A stretch of 64,000 nucleotides of DNA from Oscillospiraceae bacterium (GCA_031254195.1 JAIRUW010000013.1:1-64000), one strand, 5' to 3'; shown: positions 1-9,039, counted from the first letter of the stretch. Numbers and translations: made by a program. The notes: generated by a model from the sequence alone, not told the origin.

Positions 1-62
1 TGTATGGCTTTGTTTCCGTGTCTTTTGGATACGGGAACTTTTTGTTGCAGGAGGTGAAACAT

Positions 63-599
63 TTGCCAAACACGAGGGTATTGGAACAGAAGAAAGCGAT
101 TGTCATTGACTTAGCCGAGTCGATGAAGAACGCGGCCTCCGGTGTGCTCGTTGACTACAGGGGCATCTCCGTCGAAGCCGACACCAAGCTGCGCGTCGAG
201 CTGCGCAAGGCGGGCGTGACCTACAAGGTCGTCAAAAACACGCTGATGCAGCGTGCCATTCAGGGTATCGGCCTCGAATCGCTTGAACCGGTGCTGAGCG
301 GCACGACGGCCCTGGCCGTGTCTGATGACGCGGTCGCCCCCGCCAAGATTTTGAGTGAATACGCCAAAAAGACCGGCGACAAGTTCAAGATCAAAGCCGG
401 TTTTGTCGAAGGGCGCGTCATTGACGCAGCCGGGGTAAAAGCTCTGGCCGAGCTGCCGCCCAAAGAGGTCCTCATTGCGCAGATCATGGCGGGGCTCAAC
501 GCGCCGGTCAGCGGCGTCGCCAACGCGCTCAACGCCAATATCAGAGGGCTCGCAGTTGCGCTCAGCGCCGTTGCCGAGCAGAAGCAGAAATCCGCATAA
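63..599 (+). CDS. rplJ: 50S ribosomal protein L10
   Basis: L10 anchors the L7/L12 stalk to the large ribosomal subunit through 23S rRNA and L11. The product begins PNTRVLEQKKAIV and carries the family's VDYRGI and YKVVKNTL segments and a C-terminal helix that binds L7/L12. I chose the TTG at 63 because AGGAGGTG lies just upstream at 50-57. An in-frame ATG at 18 would add 15 residues that the family lacks. The resulting 178 residues are normal for L10. rplL follows 38 bases downstream, so the two are probably one transcript. The L10 autoregulatory leader should lie upstream of position 1, outside the window. Confidence 0.97.
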   Translation: MPNTRVLEQKKAIVIDLAESMKNAASGVLVDYRGISVEADTKLRVELRKAGVTYKVVKNTLMQRAIQGIGLESLEPVLSGTTALAVSDDAVAPAKILSEYAKKTGDKFKIKAGFVEGRVIDAAGVKALAELPPKEVLIAQIMAGLNAPVSGVANALNANIRGLAVALSAVAEQKQKSA

Positions 600-637
600 C
601 CCGAATTAAAACATATTATTAAGGAGGAACCCCTGCC

Positions 638-1021
638 ATGGCTAGCGAAAAAGTAACCAAACTTCTTGAAGAAATCAAAACCTTGACCGTCTTGGAATGC
701 TCTGAACTCGTCAAAGAGATCGAGGAGGCTTTCGGCGTTTCCGCCGCCGCCCCCGCCATGATGATGGCCGCCGCGCCCGCCGCCGCTGCCGCCGCCCCCG
801 CCGAAGAGCAAACCGAGTTTACCGTCATGCTGAACGGCCCCGGCGCCAACAAGATCGGCGTCATCAAAGTCGTCCGCGAGATCACCTCCCTTGGCCTCAA
901 AGAAGCCAAAGAGCTGGTTGACGGCGCGCCGAAGCCCATCAAAGAGAACATCCAGAAGGATGAAGCCGACGCCATCGCCGCGAAACTCAAGGAAGCCGGC
1001 GCGGAAGTCGAAGTGAAATAA
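638..1021 (+). CDS. rplL: 50S ribosomal protein L7/L12
   Basis: This is the flexible stalk protein that recruits translation GTPases. It has an N-terminal dimerisation domain ([24 protein letters not shown]), an Ala/Pro-rich hinge around residues 35-55, and a C-terminal domain with [12 protein letters not shown] and [10 protein letters not shown]. At 127 residues it is of normal length. AAGGAGGAA precedes the ATG by about ten bases. A strong hairpin terminator follows within 50 bases. In most bacteria rpoB comes next in the same operon, but here the next gene is tadA on the other strand, and rpoB only appears at 61697. Confidence 0.98.
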   Translation: MASEKVTKLLEEIKTLTVLECSELVKEIEEAFGVSAAAPAMMMAAAPAAAAAAPAEEQTEFTVMLNGPGANKIGVIKVVREITSLGLKEAKELVDGAPKPIKENIQKDEADAIAAKLKEAGAEVEVK

Positions 1022-1040
1022 GAGCTTTCCAAAAAAGCAA

Positions 1041-1069
1041 CCGGGACGCCGTCAGGCGTTCCGGTTTTT
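1041..1069. terminator. Bidirectional intrinsic terminator between rplL and tadA
   Basis: A ten-base-pair stem (CCGGGACGCC / GGCGTTCCGG with one G-U pair) has a four-base loop and is followed by TTTTTATC on the + strand. On the - strand it ends the converging tadA transcript and overlaps the last bases of that gene. It cleanly ends the rplJL transcript. Confidence 0.85.
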
Positions 1070-1513
1070 ATCACGCAAATCCCTGAAAAACCCTGACAGC
1101 AATGCCGCCGACTCCTCCGCAAGCACCCCGCCGATGACTTCAGGCTTGTGGTTGAACGGATACGAGAATAAGTCGACTACACTGCCGCAAGCGCCTGCCT
1201 TCGGATCTGCCGCGCCGAACGTTACTTTCGCAATCCGCGAATTGATGACCGCGCCCGCGCACATCGGGCACGGCTCCAGCGTCACAAACATTTCGCAGTC
1301 CGGCAGCCGCCAAAATCCGACCGTTTGGCAGGCCTCTGCTATGGCGGACAGCTCGGCGTGGGCAAGGGCGTTTTGATCGGCTTCGCGGGTATTGTACCCG
1401 CGTCCCACCACAACACCGTCCCGGACGATGACACAGCCGACCGGGACTTCGCCTTCTTCGGCGGCTTTACGCGCCAAAGCGAGCGCTTCCAGCATAAACC
1501 CGTCTACGGCCAA
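1052..1513 (-). CDS. tadA: tRNA adenosine(34) deaminase
   Basis: TadA converts adenosine to inosine at the wobble position of tRNA-Arg(ACG). The deaminase signature is complete: HAE (zinc ligand and proton shuttle) in NALAHAELSAI, and PCPMCAGA providing the two zinc cysteines. At 153 residues it is of normal length. The start used is a TTG at 1513, which overlaps the upstream zinc-ribbon gene by ten bases. An ATG six codons further in (position 1495) is an alternative, and neither has a strong ribosome binding site. The overlap implies translational coupling with the upstream gene. Confidence 0.93.
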   Translation of the reverse strand: MAVDGFMLEALALARKAAEEGEVPVGCVIVRDGVVVGRGYNTREADQNALAHAELSAIAEACQTVGFWRLPDCEMFVTLEPCPMCAGAVINSRIAKVTFGAADPKAGACGSVVDLFSYPFNHKPEVIGGVLAEESAALLSGFFRDLRDKNRNA

Positions 1514-2340
1514 AGGACGTCACAAACCTCGGGGGGGAAATAAACAGGGTCGCGGTCCGAGTACATCACGTTTATCCAAGAGATTTTTGCGCTGGCGGCG
1601 GACGCGTCGCTCCAATCCTCTGTAAAGAGGAAGGATTTTTCCTCGCCGGGCAGAAGCGAATCGGTATTGGGATACCACTCGTTATTGTTCCGCGGGGAGC
1701 CGTTCGAGGGCCTCCCGTTTGCGTCATAAATGGTCAAGAGCATGGAAACGCCGCTGATAAACCTGTTTGAGGTATTCTTGACATGCACGGTAAGCGTGCT
1801 TCTGCCGGAAGAATCAGGCGCTGTGAGAGTGATGCTTGTGACGTCAAGAATCTCGTCCCGCCCGCGGAGGATCAGCCGCTCGTTGTATATCTCCTGTTCA
1901 GTCGGGCCTTCAAACTCGCCGGTGTCAGGGTCGATTCCGGCGAGGCTATAGAGCAATCGCTTGTGACGCTCGATGTTCTCATCGTTATCGGGGTAGGCTT
2001 TCTTATAGTTTTCAACAGCGGCGGAAAAGGAAGCGAGCTTCATCTCCCAGTCGTCCTCGCTAAACTCGGCTTCCCTGCCTTCCAACTCGGCATATGTCGC
2101 TTCTATCGAGACACGCATATTCCCTTCGTTGACATTGCGCAGGACCGGGATAACGACGGAGACGACGATAAGCACCAGCCCAATGGAGATAAAGGTCATA
2201 AGGCTGGCGCGCCGCCTTGGCTTTTTTAATTTCTGGGTGGGATCTCTGGGTGTGATAATTGTTTCAAGATATATACCGCAGAACGGGCAGGTCTTTCTCT
2301 GTCCAATCGGCAACTCTCTGCCGCAACGCCTGCATTTCAT
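1504..2340 (-). CDS. Membrane-anchored zinc-ribbon protein of unknown function
   Basis: The N-terminus holds a zinc ribbon with two CxxC knuckles (MKCRRCGREL and KTCPFCGI). A basic stretch (KKPRRR) and one hydrophobic segment near residues 48-68 (LMTFISIGLVLIVVSVVI) follow, then an extracytoplasmic region of about 200 residues. The last hundred residues look like a beta-sandwich (LTVHVKNTSN, SMLLTIYDANGR). I chose the ATG at 2340, which has AGGGGGGTG seven bases upstream, over the ATG at 2364. It lies just upstream of tadA and overlaps it. I do not recognise a specific family beyond the zinc ribbon and single anchor. Confidence 0.8.
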   Translation of the reverse strand: MKCRRCGRELPIGQRKTCPFCGIYLETIITPRDPTQKLKKPRRRASLMTFISIGLVLIVVSVVIPVLRNVNEGNMRVSIEATYAELEGREAEFSEDDWEMKLASFSAAVENYKKAYPDNDENIERHKRLLYSLAGIDPDTGEFEGPTEQEIYNERLILRGRDEILDVTSITLTAPDSSGRSTLTVHVKNTSNRFISGVSMLLTIYDANGRPSNGSPRNNNEWYPNTDSLLPGEEKSFLFTEDWSDASAASAKISWINVMYSDRDPVYFPPEVCDVLWP

Positions 2341-2437
2341 TCCGGCACCCCCCTGTTCGCTCATTGTACGGTGTCAAGCCTCGGCAACCCTGCCGGGTTG
2401 TCCGGCTCTTCTATTCTACCACATCACACTTGGTTTT

Positions 2438-3898
2438 TCAACCGGATTGTGCTATGCTGGTAGCGGGGGCGTAGCGGATTCGCGGCTGCGGCGCCGATTG
2501 GATGGTTGTAAAGTAGTCAACTTCCCAGCCATCCCCCTGTGCTGGGTCGTTGACGCCCTCGGGCGGCGGCGCGAAGAGCCGCAAGGGGAGTATGGAAGGG
2601 GAAGCCGGGAGTTTGCTTTGGAAAAAGGCGGGCATCAAGTCGATATGCTTTACGCCCGGCTTTTTGTAGAACCAGCGCCCATTGAGCTCCATCATCAGGT
2701 TCAGGCCGATGTCCTCGCCCTCAAACAGCATCTCGCAGAAAACAGGGTCTTTATCAAAGGTCAGAGGGATAGCTAAGCCGTCCGCGTCCTCGCTGCCGCC
2801 CCAGCGCAGCCGCGCGGGGAACGCCGCTTCCGCGCCTTGCTCCATCATAGGCAGATACGGCTCCATATTCAGCACCTCGCGGTACATGGCCAAAGCCGGC
2901 TGCGCGGCGCCCACGCCGGGGTTATTGGGGTCTTCGATCTCCAAGCCCAGCCGCCCGCGGTCACGGAACTGATAGAACGTGATGCCGGTGATGCAGGGCG
3001 CTTCCTTCGGCAGGCGGAGGTAGAAGTCTTTTAGCTGCTCCGCCTGTTCATACGGGCCGGTGACGTCGCCGTCGGCGTTGAACTCGCTGACGACGAACGG
3101 GCGTGTTTTGCCGTCCGACCGCGCCATGAAGCGTTCGTACTCAAAGTTGAACCCGCGCAGTGTTTCGCTGTTGCCCGTCCGTTTGTGCGAGTTTCCGCCC
3201 GGCTCGGCGATGTCAAACGGCCAGCCCCAGTGCAGGGCGACGTAGGTATCGGTGGACCACATGTCGGTCGCCGCGATGGCTTCGGCAAACTCATCCTCAT
3301 AGTGCATCTTGCCATTTTGATCGGGCTTGTCGTCGCCGATGCAGAGGACTGTCCTGATATGCGGCGCGTGCTTTTTCACGATATTGTGGAAACGCACAAA
3401 GAAATCGGCGACCTCTTGGTAGGTATAACGCTTATTGAACGCGAACCAGTTGCCGGTGGCTTCGTGGTTGACGCGCAGCATCAGCCGTCCGAACGGGCGT
3501 AGGTCTTCGGCGATTTTTACGATTTGTTCGTCCGAAACGGCGCAATCACAGGTCAGCGTCAAGATAACGTCCTGCCCGTGGCGGCGTACATCCCGCATCT
3601 GCCGGAACGGCTCTCCTTCGGTATTGCCTTCCAGGCCGCCCTGATAGGGGAAGTAATCGTCATAGGCGTAATCCCACGCGAACCCGGCTTCCTTGCCGTC
3701 CGGCAGAGGCAACTCGCTGGCGCGCACGGGCCACCCCTCGTCCAGCGGGTAATAACAATACATTAGGTTGATTGCGCGGTGGGGACGCCCCAGAGTATTC
3801 AGGATATAGTCCTGATCGACGTATTCGCCGCGTTCGCTGCCGTCGCCGAGGTCAAGCGCGACCTTGGCGGGGCCTAGTGATAGATGAAAGGCTTGCAT
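2438..3898 (-). CDS. Putative glycoside hydrolase, GH26-like (clan A fold)
   Basis: This 486-residue protein appears cytoplasmic because no signal peptide is visible. The segment LMLRVNHEATGNWFAFNKRY resembles the GH26 acid/base region, where a His-Glu pair precedes an aromatic-rich strand. A second acidic site at VVSEFNADGDVTG could be the nucleophile. A C-terminal region of about 130 residues (from about PARLRWGGSED) is probably a separate beta domain. The ATG at 3898 was chosen because AAAGGAGGG precedes it, whereas the ATG at 3928 lies upstream of that site. A clear GH26 mannanase lies at 24682, but this protein is too divergent from it for a substrate call. Confidence 0.6.
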   Translation of the reverse strand: MQAFHLSLGPAKVALDLGDGSERGEYVDQDYILNTLGRPHRAINLMYCYYPLDEGWPVRASELPLPDGKEAGFAWDYAYDDYFPYQGGLEGNTEGEPFRQMRDVRRHGQDVILTLTCDCAVSDEQIVKIAEDLRPFGRLMLRVNHEATGNWFAFNKRYTYQEVADFFVRFHNIVKKHAPHIRTVLCIGDDKPDQNGKMHYEDEFAEAIAATDMWSTDTYVALHWGWPFDIAEPGGNSHKRTGNSETLRGFNFEYERFMARSDGKTRPFVVSEFNADGDVTGPYEQAEQLKDFYLRLPKEAPCITGITFYQFRDRGRLGLEIEDPNNPGVGAAQPALAMYREVLNMEPYLPMMEQGAEAAFPARLRWGGSEDADGLAIPLTFDKDPVFCEMLFEGEDIGLNLMMELNGRWFYKKPGVKHIDLMPAFFQSKLPASPSILPLRLFAPPPEGVNDPAQGDGWEVDYFTTIQSAPQPRIRYAPATSIAQSG

Positions 3899-4017
3899 GG
3901 CTGATTGCCCTCCTTTTGAATGTTGCATTTATCATACCACACACCAAGGACGATTGTCGATAAGGAACTATTGTCATGAGCGTTCGTCCCCCTAAATCAC
4001 GCTTTAAGGAGAATATC

Positions 4018-4911
4018 ATGCAGATCGAAAGAGCGGGCGTTGTGGCTGTCGTAGGACGGCCCAACGCCGGGAAATCCACACTAATCAACCATCTGTGCGG
4101 CGAGAAGGTCGCCATCGTCACGCCCAAGCCGCAGACGACGCGGCTTAGGCTGTGCGCCGTTTGCAACCGCCCGCCGGTGCAGATGGTGCTAATCGACACG
4201 CCGGGGTTCCACACGCCGCGCACCAAATTGGGGAAGATGATGGTCAGGACGGTGCGGGAGAGCGTCCATGACGTGGACGCCGCCGTGCTGGTCATCGAAC
4301 CGGTGCCGTCGGTGGGCGACATCGAGCGGAACCTGATCATGCAATGCAATAAACCCGCGTTTCCGTTTTACCTTGCTATCAACAAAATCGACACCCTGCC
4401 GCGTGAAAACCTGCTCCCCATCATCGCGGCGTATCAAAATGAAGCGGATTTCGCCGCCATACTCCCGCTGTCGGCCAAGAAAGGGGACGGTGTGGAGGCG
4501 CTTGCGGAGCTGCTTTTGGAGGCCATGCCGGCCTCACCCGCCCTCTTCCCTGAGGGGATGATGACCGACCAGACAGACCAGGTGCTGATTTCGGAGACGG
4601 TGCGGGAGAAACTGCTGATATGCCTAGACGACGAGGTGCCGCACGGCGCGGCGGTGACGGTCGAGCGGCTCTCAGAGCGCAAGCGTGACGGGCTTGTGGA
4701 GATTGAAGCCGTCATCACCTGTGAAAAGGAGAGCCATAAGGGGATCGTCATCGGCAAAAACGGCGCGATGCTGAAAAAGATCGGCTCGCTTGCCCGCGCG
4801 GAGCTGGAGGAGATGTATGAGGGGCCGGTGTTCCTCAAGCTGTGGGTGCGTGTGCGCGAAGGCTGGCGGGACAACGACGCGCAGCTGCGCAATTTCGGGT
4901 TTAGACAGTGA
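4018..4911 (+). CDS. era: GTPase Era
   Basis: Era is an essential GTPase that binds the 3' end of 16S rRNA during 30S assembly. It has the P-loop GRPNAGKST, switch motif DTPGFHTP, NKID as the G4 motif, and a C-terminal KH domain with VIGKNGAMLKKIG. The ATG at 4018 follows AAGGAGAATATC and gives 297 residues, which is normal. The longer in-frame ATG at 3976 lacks a good ribosome binding site. The stop codon overlaps the GTG start of recO by four bases, a common era-recO arrangement. Confidence 0.97.
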   Translation: MQIERAGVVAVVGRPNAGKSTLINHLCGEKVAIVTPKPQTTRLRLCAVCNRPPVQMVLIDTPGFHTPRTKLGKMMVRTVRESVHDVDAAVLVIEPVPSVGDIERNLIMQCNKPAFPFYLAINKIDTLPRENLLPIIAAYQNEADFAAILPLSAKKGDGVEALAELLLEAMPASPALFPEGMMTDQTDQVLISETVREKLLICLDDEVPHGAAVTVERLSERKRDGLVEIEAVITCEKESHKGIVIGKNGAMLKKIGSLARAELEEMYEGPVFLKLWVRVREGWRDNDAQLRNFGFRQ

Positions 4912-5558
4912 GCCATAAAGAAATCACCGGCCTTGTCGCCCGCGCCGTAGAGTATAAAGAATCAGATTTAATCCTCACGGTATTGACCGCCGATGAAGGG
5001 AAGCTGACCGTCTCGGCGCGGGGCGCGAGGCGCCACAACTCCCCCCATGCGGCGGCGGCGCAGGTGTTGTGCTGTTCGCGCATGGTTTTAAGCGAATACC
5101 ACGAACGGTATACGTTGAAAGAAGCCGAGGTCTTGGAAACCTTCTCCGCCTTGCGGGAGGATTTGCCGGTGATGGCGCTTGCCTGCTACCTCGCCGACCT
5201 TGCGCAGACACTCGCGCCGGAAGGGGACATCTTCCATCTCATTGTGGCGGCCCTGTACGCGCTGTGCGGGAGAAAACGCTCCCCCTTGCTGGTCAAAGCG
5301 GCATTCGAGATGCGCGCCCTTTGCGACGCGGGCTTTGACCCGACGCGAGACTCGGCTTTGCCGCCGTTTGAGGGCGACCTTGCGCTGGCGGCGCGGTATG
5401 TCCGCGAAGCGGACGCGGGGAAAGTCTTTTCCTTTACGCTTGGGGAAGAGCCATTGACGCGGTTTGCCGCGTTGTGCGAGCGCTGCGCATTGACCCAGGT
5501 CGAGCGGGCCCTGCCGTCGCTGGAGTATTATAAGCACTTGACATCAACGGGGACATGA
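4908..5558 (+). CDS. recO: DNA repair protein RecO (short, zinc-less)
   Basis: RecO loads RecA in the RecFOR pathway. The N-terminal OB fold is clear (GLVARAVEYKESDLILTVLTADEGKLTVSARGARR), and position directly after era supports the call. The protein is 216 residues, shorter than the usual 240-250. In Firmicutes RecO a four-cysteine zinc finger follows the ALxxxGF/Y-P motif. Here that motif is present (LCDAGFDP) but is followed by TRDSALPPFEGD, and no CxxC pair is seen. The GTG start overlaps the era stop as GTGA. The family call is firm, and loss of the zinc finger is read directly from the sequence. Confidence 0.88.
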   Translation: MSHKEITGLVARAVEYKESDLILTVLTADEGKLTVSARGARRHNSPHAAAAQVLCCSRMVLSEYHERYTLKEAEVLETFSALREDLPVMALACYLADLAQTLAPEGDIFHLIVAALYALCGRKRSPLLVKAAFEMRALCDAGFDPTRDSALPPFEGDLALAARYVREADAGKVFSFTLGEEPLTRFAALCERCALTQVERALPSLEYYKHLTSTGT

Positions 5559-5591
5559 CGTATGCTATTGCCATAAAAGGAGGGTGACCCT

Positions 5592-6764
5592 ATGACGCCG
5601 CAGGATCTGTTCGATGCTATCAGGCGCGACGCCGTGGATATATACAATGAGGAGGAGTTCCTTACATTATTACAAAGCGGACGCCCGCTGACCGTCAAGC
5701 TGGGCGCCGACCCGTCCCGTCCCGACCTGCATCTGGGGCATACGGTGCCCTTGCGCAAGATGCGCCTGTTGCAGGACGCGGGGCATGACATCGTCTTCAT
5801 CATCGGCGATTTTACCGGCATGATCGGCGACCCGTCGGGGCGCAGTAAGACGCGCGTCCCGCTGACATACGAGCAGGTGCGCGAGAACGGGCAGTCTTAC
5901 TACAAACAGGTGACAAAGATACTCGACCCGGCCAAAACCAAAATCACCTACAACTCCGAATGGCTGGGCAAGCTGACCTTTGCCGATGTCTTGCAGCTCT
6001 GCGGCAAGACGACGCTGGCCCGCGTGATGGAGCGCGACGACTTTGCCAAGCGCTACGCCGAAAACCGCCCGATCGGGCTGCATGAACTGCTGTACCCGGT
6101 CATGCAGGGCTATGACTCGGTAGAGATTAAAGCCGATATTGAGGTGGGCGGCACAGACCAGACCTTTAACCTGCTGATGGGGCGCAACCTGCAAAAAGAC
6201 TATGGGCAAGCGCCGCAGGTGGTGCTGACCTTCCCGCTGCTGCCGGGGCTGGACGGCGTGGAGAAAATGAGCAAGTCGCTGGACAATTACATCGGCGTGG
6301 ATGAGCCGCCGGAGGTCATGTTTGAAAAATGTATGCGGGTCCCCGACGCGCTGCTGGAGGAGTATTTCCGCCTGACGACCGATGTCCCGCCCGAAACCTT
6401 CCGGCCGCTGATACAAAGCGACGCCCGTGCCGCGCACTTTGCCTACGCCCGCGCCATCGTCGCTATGTACCACAACGCCGAAGCGGCGGAACGCGGCGAA
6501 GCCCGCTACAACGCCGTGGCGGCGGGCGGCGCGCCCGACACGGTCGCCGAGGTCAGGCTGCCCGGCGGCGAATACCCGCTGTGGAAGCTGGTATCGGACG
6601 CGGGATTGGCGGCAAGCGGCAGCGAGGCGCGGCGGTTATGCAAAGAGGGCGGCATCATGGTCAACAACGAGCGGAAAAACGACCCGAATGAAGTGTTTTC
6701 GGGAAGCGAATCTCTATTAATCAAGCGGGGCAAAGGGAAATTTGCAAGGGTTTTGTTTGGGTAA
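5592..6764 (+). CDS. tyrS: Tyrosyl-tRNA synthetase
   Basis: This class I synthetase charges tRNA-Tyr. It shows the HIGH-type motif in GADPSRPDLHLGHTVPL, the class signature KMSKS in GVEKMSKSLDNYIG, and a C-terminal S4 RNA-binding domain (SEARRLCKEGGIMVNNERK). The 390-residue length and the DPSRPDLHLGH form match the TyrZ-like group of bacterial enzymes. AAAGGAGGGTGACCC precedes the ATG. A GC-rich hairpin follows 20 bases after the stop. No T-box leader is visible in the 33-base gap after recO. Confidence 0.96.
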   Translation: MTPQDLFDAIRRDAVDIYNEEEFLTLLQSGRPLTVKLGADPSRPDLHLGHTVPLRKMRLLQDAGHDIVFIIGDFTGMIGDPSGRSKTRVPLTYEQVRENGQSYYKQVTKILDPAKTKITYNSEWLGKLTFADVLQLCGKTTLARVMERDDFAKRYAENRPIGLHELLYPVMQGYDSVEIKADIEVGGTDQTFNLLMGRNLQKDYGQAPQVVLTFPLLPGLDGVEKMSKSLDNYIGVDEPPEVMFEKCMRVPDALLEEYFRLTTDVPPETFRPLIQSDARAAHFAYARAIVAMYHNAEAAERGEARYNAVAAGGAPDTVAEVRLPGGEYPLWKLVSDAGLAASGSEARRLCKEGGIMVNNERKNDPNEVFSGSESLLIKRGKGKFARVLFG

Positions 6765-6783
6765 TATCAAATCAGAGAGAATG

Positions 6784-6811
6784 AACCCCCTGCCCGTATG
6801 GGCGGGGGGTT
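6784..6811. terminator. Hairpin terminator after tyrS
   Basis: A stem of ten to twelve base pairs (AACCCCCTGCCC / GGGCGGGGGGTT) has a four-base loop. There is no long T tract on either strand, so termination efficiency is uncertain. It lies between the converging tyrS and AraC-type genes. Confidence 0.55.
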
Positions 6812-6871
6812 ACCACAATAGCAGGTGTTTTATTGGTCAATGATGGGTGCGGCTGTGGCAAGCGTCTTTTA

Positions 6872-8347
6872 TCATCGGCCTTCTTTGCGCAGGATTTTTT
6901 CAAACTGCTCCACGGCAATCATATCCTTTTGCATGGCTTCACGGCCGGCGTCGGCAAGGATTTTCCGGGCCTCGGCGGTTTTGAACTTCTCAAATCCCGC
7001 TTTGTCAAAGGTAAACTCTTGGCCCCACAGAAACTCACCATAGGACCCGCAGTCGTCCAATGCCTGAATCGCCGTATCAAGTTCATCTTTCCATTCCGGG
7101 AACCGCTCCGCTAAAGACCGGTAATAGGGCAGCGCGCCTTTTCTTGCGTATATTTGACATAAAGCGTCGCAGTAAATGATAAATCTGTGTTCAGCGCTGG
7201 GTGTTTCAAGATCATTATAGTGGTCTGTCGTCACGCTCAGCTCACACTTCGTAAAATCATCGTTTTCCAAGTGGCTCAAGAATGATTCCCATGCGGCAAA
7301 CCCCACTATTTTTCCGCGTATCTCACCGGTCTTCCGGGCATGATTTACGATAAAGTGAAAGGCAGACAGCGCCGTATTGCGCTCTGACGCCGTATCCGCT
7401 TTGTTTTGCAGCAAAATATATCCGGCCAGATTGTTCTCCCAATCATCCCATGTAACGGGCGTGCTTACATCGGCAGGCTGTGAAACGCCCGCTTCAAATC
7501 CGTTGTTGTAATGATACCCGATAATTCTTTCCCCGTTATCCTCGTAACCAAAAAATACATTTAAGTCACAGTCGGCATGACTGATATAGCGCATCAGCAC
7601 GGGATACCCCCGGTCGATGGACAGAACAAAATCCCGCCGGATCTGCGCCGGGCCGGTGTTCATAAATCTGCCGTCTTTATCACGTTGCACAGTGATATAT
7701 TTTGCGTCCCACCCAATAGCGGACAGTACGCGGCACTCGGTTTCAAACGGGGTCTCATTGATGCTTTCCGTGACTTCGTTTCCAAACGCCCAGGAGCCAT
7801 CTGTCCAGCAGAACCGGTTGCCCTCTCCGCTGAGCGCGGTCAGTTTGGCCTTGTCGCAATCCTCGCCAAGCCCTTTTAGCGTAGCTTCAAGCAGGGTAAT
7901 GAAAAACGCCGCGTTGTTGCCGTCGTATGGAATCTCCGGCACGTTTGGAATCAGTTTTCGCTTCATAATCAGTCCTCCTGTGACATCAATATTGATGGAG
8001 AGCGGCGCATAGAATACCAACTCGGATGCGCGGCGCTTGGCGGCTGACGGCGTCATGCCGTGGAAACGGGAAAACGCTTTGGTGAAGCTCTCGGCTGTCT
8101 CGTATCCATATTTCAAAGCCAAATCGAGGATTTTTTCATTGGATTCCGCCAACTCTTTTCCTGCCAGCGATAACCGCCGTGAACGTATATAATCCCCGGC
8201 CGTTATCCCCGTAACGATGGTAAAAATCCTTTGAAAATTGGAGGAAGATGAATTGGCGCTTCTTGCGATCTCCTCTATGCTGAGTTCCTCCAAAAGTCTT
8301 TCCTCAATGAATGCGATGGCACTTTGCATCTCTCTTATCCAGTACAT
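6872..8347 (-). CDS. AraC-family regulator with a large C-terminal domain of unknown function
   Basis: Residues 1-110 form a typical AraC DNA-binding region with two helix-turn-helix motifs (LSIEEIARSANSSSSNFQRIF and ILDLALKYGYETAESFTKAF). The remaining 380 residues are not the usual GyrI-like effector domain. They contain WTDGSWAFGNEV, RDFVLSIDRGYPVLMRYI and several acidic, aromatic segments that I cannot assign. AGAGGATG lies upstream of the ATG. The gene next upstream encodes a stand-alone GyrI-like effector-binding protein, so the two may act together. The DNA-binding call is firm and the ligand is unknown. Confidence 0.82.
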   Translation of the reverse strand: MYWIREMQSAIAFIEERLLEELSIEEIARSANSSSSNFQRIFTIVTGITAGDYIRSRRLSLAGKELAESNEKILDLALKYGYETAESFTKAFSRFHGMTPSAAKRRASELVFYAPLSINIDVTGGLIMKRKLIPNVPEIPYDGNNAAFFITLLEATLKGLGEDCDKAKLTALSGEGNRFCWTDGSWAFGNEVTESINETPFETECRVLSAIGWDAKYITVQRDKDGRFMNTGPAQIRRDFVLSIDRGYPVLMRYISHADCDLNVFFGYEDNGERIIGYHYNNGFEAGVSQPADVSTPVTWDDWENNLAGYILLQNKADTASERNTALSAFHFIVNHARKTGEIRGKIVGFAAWESFLSHLENDDFTKCELSVTTDHYNDLETPSAEHRFIIYCDALCQIYARKGALPYYRSLAERFPEWKDELDTAIQALDDCGSYGEFLWGQEFTFDKAGFEKFKTAEARKILADAGREAMQKDMIAVEQFEKILRKEGR

Positions 8348-8413
8348 GACTTTGCATCCTCTTCTCTTTTTGTTAGTATACGCAAACGATGAACCATCTC
8401 TGCTCCTTGACTC

Positions 8414-8866
8414 CTACTTCTTTTCTACCGGAACCCATATTTCAATAATCGAACCGGCTTCGTTTCCGTTAAAGCGTTCGTCATAATACTCGATGCAGTA
8501 ATGCTTGCCGTCCAGCAGCCTTTCGGAATATCCCTGATCGTTGGTTTTTAGCCATTCATTCATCGCGTTATTTTCACTTTCATACCCCTTTGCCACATAG
8601 ACGTCAAAAGACGCGTACTCAGAAGCGGGAAGTTGCATGATTTCATATTCCGAACTAACTTGCTCGTTTGAAACCAAAAGGCCGACATGGACGACGCTGC
8701 TGCCGTCATATAACCGTATTTCGTATCCGTTGTCGGAAAGTCTGTTGCTAAGCGGCTTTTCTTTGCTTAGCCTCTCGAAAGCGCTCCAGACCTCCCCTGT
8801 TTTATCCCCGTCACCGGAGACTCCCGCGATGATTAACGGCTCTCGTTTCATGATTGTTGGATTCAA
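8414..8866 (-). CDS. Stand-alone GyrI-like (effector-binding) domain protein
   Basis: The sequence ends YCIEYYDERFNGNEAGSIIEIWVPVEKK, the characteristic end of AraC effector-binding/GyrI-like domains. The body has the paired beta-alpha halves of the SHS2 fold (YEIRLYDGSS, YASFDVYVAKGY). There is no DNA-binding domain. I chose the TTG at 8866 because AGGGAGGA sits five to six bases upstream. An ATG at 8920 has no good site. It lies 66 bases upstream of an AraC-type gene on the same strand, so it could sense the same type of small ligand. The ligand cannot be inferred. Confidence 0.7.
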   Translation of the reverse strand: MNPTIMKREPLIIAGVSGDGDKTGEVWSAFERLSKEKPLSNRLSDNGYEIRLYDGSSVVHVGLLVSNEQVSSEYEIMQLPASEYASFDVYVAKGYESENNAMNEWLKTNDQGYSERLLDGKHYCIEYYDERFNGNEAGSIIEIWVPVEKK

Positions 8867-9039
8867 AAAAAGTCCTCCCTCATTATACAGTTGCTTCTCT
8901 ATGCCTTTCGGGAAAGCCATCCTATCAAGAGAATAGCAGAAGAGTGAAAAATCGTCTTGTCTTTTAATGCCCAGATGTGTCCAATAAATCGTGCATTTTC
9001 ATTATAACACACAAGCAGTCAGTTGATGAGAGACCAAAG

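Noticed and set aside
260..811. Open frames on the - strand across rplJ and rplL
   Set aside because: They are frame shadows of the GC-rich ribosomal genes, with low-complexity Gly and Ala runs and no ribosome sites.
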